Positions 22,272 to 25,013 of a stretch of DNA of 25,013 nucleotides are shown in pieces. Location: the NCBI GenBank assembly GCA_002342415.1, contig DDPY01000007.1:1-25013 (forward strand), given 5' to 3'. Numbering within the stretch: position 1 is the stretch's first letter; every line of letters begins with the position of its first letter. The stretch comes from Prevotella sp. UBA2456. GTDB taxonomy: Bacteria > Bacteroidota > Bacteroidia > Bacteroidales > Bacteroidaceae. A program made the translations under genes and the position numbers. The notes below the pieces were generated by a model, which ran no database searches, was not told the origin of the DNA, and saw nothing but the letters and a program-made list of their open reading frames with translations.

Positions 22272-24407
22272 TTAATAGGCCAGCACGTACCAGAGGTCGC
22301 GGATGTGCTGTTCTGGGTCCCACTTCCCGTTGAATGTCCATTGGGCAGTGATGCCGTGGAACTCAGGACTGCCTGGAGCCGTCTTCAGATTGTCGTTGAG
22401 CCAGCCTGAGTGTCCGCCCTCACGGCGATTGCCATAATAGTAGGTGCGCTGCCCCCAGGGACAGGGGTCGAGCGTCTTGCCCTCCTTGGCCATCTCTTCT
22501 GCCGTGCGTCCCTTGTAGGCATGCTCGATGTTCTGGTCGAGGATGTTTGCCGAGAGCTTGCAGTTGACGACATAGAACTGCGAGTCGTGATGGTAGCGGC
22601 CCAGTGGGGTGGGGCGCTTGGCATCGAACGCAGAGTTGGTGACCACCAGTTTCTTGTCGGGGTCGCCTCGCCCGTCGTGCCAGAGGATGGCGCGTCCGTC
22701 TCCATAGAATCGGCAGCGGGTGGCATAGCACCAGCCTCGCGGACAGAGGAAGTCGACACCAGGACAGCGCAAGAACAGGTCGGCATGATAGTACATGCCT
22801 CCGTCGCGTGCCCATAGCGACACGTCGTCGTTGCCGTCGGCCCAGACATTGCTGTTGATGATGATGGTACGCGTGGCGCGCCCGTAGACTGCCATCTGGT
22901 GCTTCGTGTTGCCAGGCTCCACTGTGGTTCCGTAGTTGTTGTAGATGGTCAGTCCGCTGATGACGCAGTCGTCGGCACCTTCCTGCAGCACTACCACTCC
23001 ATGATGCACGGGCTTGCCGTGATATTCCTTGATGGTGCGCGTCTCTTCCGTCTCGGCCAGCACGATGCAGGTGCTGTCGCGCTGTTCGCCCACCAGCACG
23101 ATGTTCGGACGGTCGATGATGACTTTCTGCTCATAGAGTCCTTTGCGGATGAATATCTTGAAGGGCTTCTCTGGCTTCAGCGGAGCCTTCTCGATAGCGG
23201 TCTGAATGCTTTCGCCGGCATTCACTACGGCATCAAAGTCCTTCATGTCCTTCTCGGGCTGGCGGAACATGTCGATGAGTCCGTTCTCGTTGGCTCCTTT
23301 CGTATTCAGGCTGATGCTCAGCTTGTGCTGTGGGTCATATTGGTCTGCCCACTTGTCGTAGAGTGGGTAGAGCTCGGCGGGACGGCTGCCAAACCAGGCA
23401 TAGCCGTTGCGGCGCTCATGTCCGATGTCTTCCAGTCGGCGGCGAGGCAGTCCGTCGCGGTCGCAGACATAGGGCTCGCAGTATCTTAGGTCGTAGTAGC
23501 GACCCCAGATGGGCTCTGCCTGGGGGTCTTCCACCAGCTTGGTGTCGCCGTCCATGCTGGCCCACGGCCCATGCCGCTGAATGCGCAGCCCCGTCAGCTT
23601 GTATTTGTCAAACCATGCCATAGCGGCATGTACGGCAGCCTTGACGCGCTGGTCGGGCTTGGGCAGCGACATCAGCAACTTGGTGATGCTGGCACTCTCC
23701 ATCGAGCAGTAGGACGGCAGCTCGTAGGCACGGGCAGGGGCTGGAGCATAGGTCTCGCGGTCGTGCTGTTGGCACCATACGGTGAGCTTTCCCTCCTCGT
23801 TGCGCATCTGGGTGGCGAGAATGCACTCCACGCCCTTGTCGAAGGCTGTCATGCAACGCTCGCGCAACGGCTTGTCGGCCATCCCCTGATAGGGTGCTTT
23901 CTGCTGGGCCACTGCCCGCAACAGGTTCATCGTGTTCACCATCGCGTCGTCGTTGTAGGTGATGTGAACCTGATAGCCGCGCTTCTCAGGCCAGAACTGG
24001 GGCCAGCCGCCATTCTCATATTGTCCGCTCAACAGGTATTCCACCGCCTTGTCGAATCCCTCCTTGTAGCGCTCGTCCTTCGTGGCCTGATAGACCTTGG
24101 CCAGATAGAGCATCTGCATATTCGTGGCTCCGTTGTCGGTGGTCGAGTCGTCGCGGCGCTCCTTGTCGCGCAACACCTGTGCCCGCTCCTCGTCAGTCAG
24201 CGGGCGCGACATGTTGACGTTCTTGGGCCATCCGCCCGTCACGCGCTGATAGAGCAGCACCTGGTCGCCAATGCGGCGCCCTTCGTCACTCCTGTAGAAT
24301 TCCTCCTTCTCGTGCGTAGGCAGGTTTCTGCCGCCGCGTCCTCGCTGCGCCTGAACCGCCACGACCATCAATGTCAGCAGGAGCAAAAGTGTCTGTAGTC
24401 TTTTCAT
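22272..24407 (-). CDS. Secreted fusion of PL10-type pectate lyase and divergent CE8-like pectinesterase
   Basis: A 711-residue exported protein; the signal peptide MKRLQTLLLLLTLMVVAVQA ends at about residue 20. Residues about 40-360 match a family 10 pectate lyase: YQRVTGGWPKN (53-63), DNGAT (91-95), GGWPQFWP (133-140), TYNDDAM (150-156) and RYYDLRYCEPYVCDRDG (303-319). Residues about 391-711 form a beta-helix resembling CE8: FKIFIRKGLYEQKV (416-429), HQMAVYG (503-509), GNDD (525-528), VDFLCP (551-556) and PLGRYH (601-606). In place of QDT, DFIFG and LGRPW, the key Asp residues D528 and D552 and R604 are kept, but the Gln and Trp are changed. It likely demethylates and cleaves pectin in the periplasm or outside. 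It has its own promoter. Confidence 0.88.
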   Translation of the reverse strand: MKRLQTLLLLLTLMVVAVQAQRGRGGRNLPTHEKEEFYRSDEGRRIGDQVLLYQRVTGGWPKNVNMSRPLTDEERAQVLRDKERRDDSTTDNGATNMQMLYLAKVYQATKDERYKEGFDKAVEYLLSGQYENGGWPQFWPEKRGYQVHITYNDDAMVNTMNLLRAVAQQKAPYQGMADKPLRERCMTAFDKGVECILATQMRNEEGKLTVWCQQHDRETYAPAPARAYELPSYCSMESASITKLLMSLPKPDQRVKAAVHAAMAWFDKYKLTGLRIQRHGPWASMDGDTKLVEDPQAEPIWGRYYDLRYCEPYVCDRDGLPRRRLEDIGHERRNGYAWFGSRPAELYPLYDKWADQYDPQHKLSISLNTKGANENGLIDMFRQPEKDMKDFDAVVNAGESIQTAIEKAPLKPEKPFKIFIRKGLYEQKVIIDRPNIVLVGEQRDSTCIVLAETEETRTIKEYHGKPVHHGVVVLQEGADDCVISGLTIYNNYGTTVEPGNTKHQMAVYGRATRTIIINSNVWADGNDDVSLWARDGGMYYHADLFLRCPGVDFLCPRGWCYATRCRFYGDGRAILWHDGRGDPDKKLVVTNSAFDAKRPTPLGRYHHDSQFYVVNCKLSANILDQNIEHAYKGRTAEEMAKEGKTLDPCPWGQRTYYYGNRREGGHSGWLNDNLKTAPGSPEFHGITAQWTFNGKWDPEQHIRDLWYVLAY

Positions 24408-24434
24408 TTTTGTATTTGTTTTAGTTTAGCGTGG

Positions 24435-24466
24435 CAAAGTTACGAAAAGTCGAGTGAATAGCCAAA
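24435..24466 (-). promoter_or_regulatory. Promoter of the pectate lyase fusion gene
   Basis: On the minus strand TTTG (complement of 24463-24466) and TAACTTTG (complement of 24435-24442) are 20 bp apart. TTCG immediately precedes the -7 box. The predicted start is about 20 bp before the ATG at 24407. Confidence 0.7.
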
Positions 24467-24515
24467 TTTTATTAGCCTTTTCGTTAGGAAAAAGAAAAAG
24501 GACGGTTGGGGAAGT

Positions 24516-24599
24516 TATGTTTCCAAGTTGAGTACATATGTTTCCAACTTAGAAACATGTGTCTCCAAGTTGGCTACATATGTTTCTAAGTTGGAAACA
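24516..24599. repeat. Four tandem 21-bp palindromic repeats between divergent promoters
   Basis: Units at 24516-24536, 24537-24557, 24558-24578 and 24579-24599 follow each other without gaps. Their consensus core TGTTTCCAAGTTGGAAACA is a dyad apart from its central base. Half-sites vary (TGTTTCCAA, TGTTTCTAA, TGTCTCCAA and more divergent forms in units 1 and 3). The array ends about 50 bp from the -33 box of each flanking promoter. It is neither a CRISPR (no spacers) nor an IS end. Confidence 0.85.
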
Positions 24600-24652
24600 T
24601 AAAATCCTCAGGCATGAAATAACAAATGCGCAGGTATAAATATTAAAATAAA

Positions 24653-24684
24653 TTTGGTCTTGTCCTCACTTATTCGTACCTTTG
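24653..24684 (+). promoter_or_regulatory. Promoter of alaS
   Basis: TTTG at 24653-24656 and TACCTTTG at 24677-24684 are separated by 20 bp. The stretch 24660-24684 is nearly identical to that at the parA promoter. The transcript would begin about 30 bp before the ATG. Confidence 0.75.
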
Positions 24685-24720
24685 CACGCAAATTTGTAAA
24701 TCCGTAAATAGTAAATAACA

Positions 24721-25013
24721 ATGATGACAGCCAACGAGATTCGCGACTCGTTCAAGAAGTATTTCGAGTCGAAGCAACACGCCATTGTGCCCTCAGCACC
24801 GATGGTGATCAAGGACGACCCCACGCTGATGTTCACCAACGCGGGCATGAACCAGTGGAAGGATATTATATTGGGCACGCGTGACCCAGAGCCTCGCCGC
24901 CGTGCCGACACCCAGAAGTGCCTGCGCGTCAGCGGCAAGCACAACGACCTGGAGGAGGTAGGCCACGACACCTATCACCACACCATGTTCGAGATGCTGG
25001 GCAACTGGTCGTT
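24721..25013 (+). CDS. alaS: Alanyl-tRNA synthetase, N-terminal part (runs off the window)
   Basis: The frame from the ATG at 24721 is open to the window end (97 codons); an ATG at 24724 could be used instead. The class II synthetase core opens with IRDSFKKYFESKQHAIVPSA, then LMFTNAGMNQWKDIILG (motif 1 region), TQKCLRVSGKHNDLEEVG and HHTMFEMLGNWS, all typical of AlaRS. The enzyme charges tRNA-Ala with alanine in the cytoplasm. The catalytic remainder, the editing domain and the C-Ala domain are outside the window. It is divergent from the pectate lyase gene, with the palindrome array between them. Confidence 0.97.
   Translation, partial: MMTANEIRDSFKKYFESKQHAIVPSAPMVIKDDPTLMFTNAGMNQWKDIILGTRDPEPRRRADTQKCLRVSGKHNDLEEVGHDTYHHTMFEMLGNWS

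Noticed and set aside
22899..24398. Two plus-strand frames opposite the pectate lyase fusion gene (22899-23489 and 23571-24398)
   Set aside because: They mirror the codon structure of the GC-rich lyase gene; their translations show no domains and no promoter was seen.
17488..24407. Pectin polysaccharide utilisation locus
   Set aside because: There is no SusC/SusD pair or hybrid sensor, and the two pectin genes are on opposite strands separated by the S41 protease and merR.
24516..24599. Palindrome array as a parS cluster for the ParB in this window
   Set aside because: The outer arms TGTTTC and GAAACA match parS arms, but the centre is seven bases long where parS has four, and there is no CACGTG core, so ParB binding is not expected without data.
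24516..24599. Possible CRISPR array
   Set aside because: The 21-bp units are contiguous with no unique spacers, and there are no cas genes.

Overview
The window looks like the chromosome of a Bacteroidales bacterium, most likely Prevotella or a close relative. The reasons are the gene content and order (rsfS-ftsH-cdsA; surE-lpxB divergent from parA-parB-DUF5683-lytic transglycosylase-rel), Bacteroidota-type promoters (TTTG, about 19-20 bp, TAnnTTTG), starts without Shine-Dalgarno sites, and pectin-degrading secreted enzymes. LpxB and outer-membrane proteins indicate a Gram-negative envelope. Taxon is inferred; no 16S or other marker is present. Layout: 1-1090 holds an A+T-rich edge with the C-terminus of a possible mobilization protein and a small coiled-coil membrane protein. 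This abuts the 3' side of a tRNA-Gln(CTG) gene (1239-1309, minus), as expected for an integrated element. 1492-7231 is a plus-strand run: rsfS, ftsH, cdsA, a secreted GH5 glycosidase, a short sigma-70 factor and a secreted DUF4886 (SGNH-like) protein. 7256-11277 is a minus-strand run: surE, lpxB, an AzgA-type purine permease and a Tsx-like DUF5020 outer-membrane protein. Together these could link nucleotide salvage with lipid A synthesis. 11278-11437 is a divergent promoter region. 11438-21717 is one tightly packed plus-strand unit: parA, parB, DUF5683, SLT/LysM transglycosylase, rel/spoT, CE8 pectinesterase and a tricorn-like S41 protease. It has a clear promoter at its head and a strong hairpin terminator at its end. 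21749-24407 (minus) carries a small MerR regulator and a secreted fusion of a PL10-type pectate lyase with a divergent CE8-like beta-helix. The last 300 bp hold an array of four 21-bp palindromic repeats centred between two divergent promoters, then the start of alaS, which runs off the window. Most coding content is ordinary. The most unusual signals are non-coding: the 21-bp palindrome array between the pectate lyase gene and alaS; a duplicated ~60-bp promoter-plus-hairpin element upstream of merR; a 25-bp promoter sequence shared almost exactly by parA and alaS; an extended -7 element with TTCG in front of TAnCTTTG; and heptanucleotide tandem repeats, one of which lies inside lpxB. No CRISPR array, classical parS site or SusC/SusD pair was seen.
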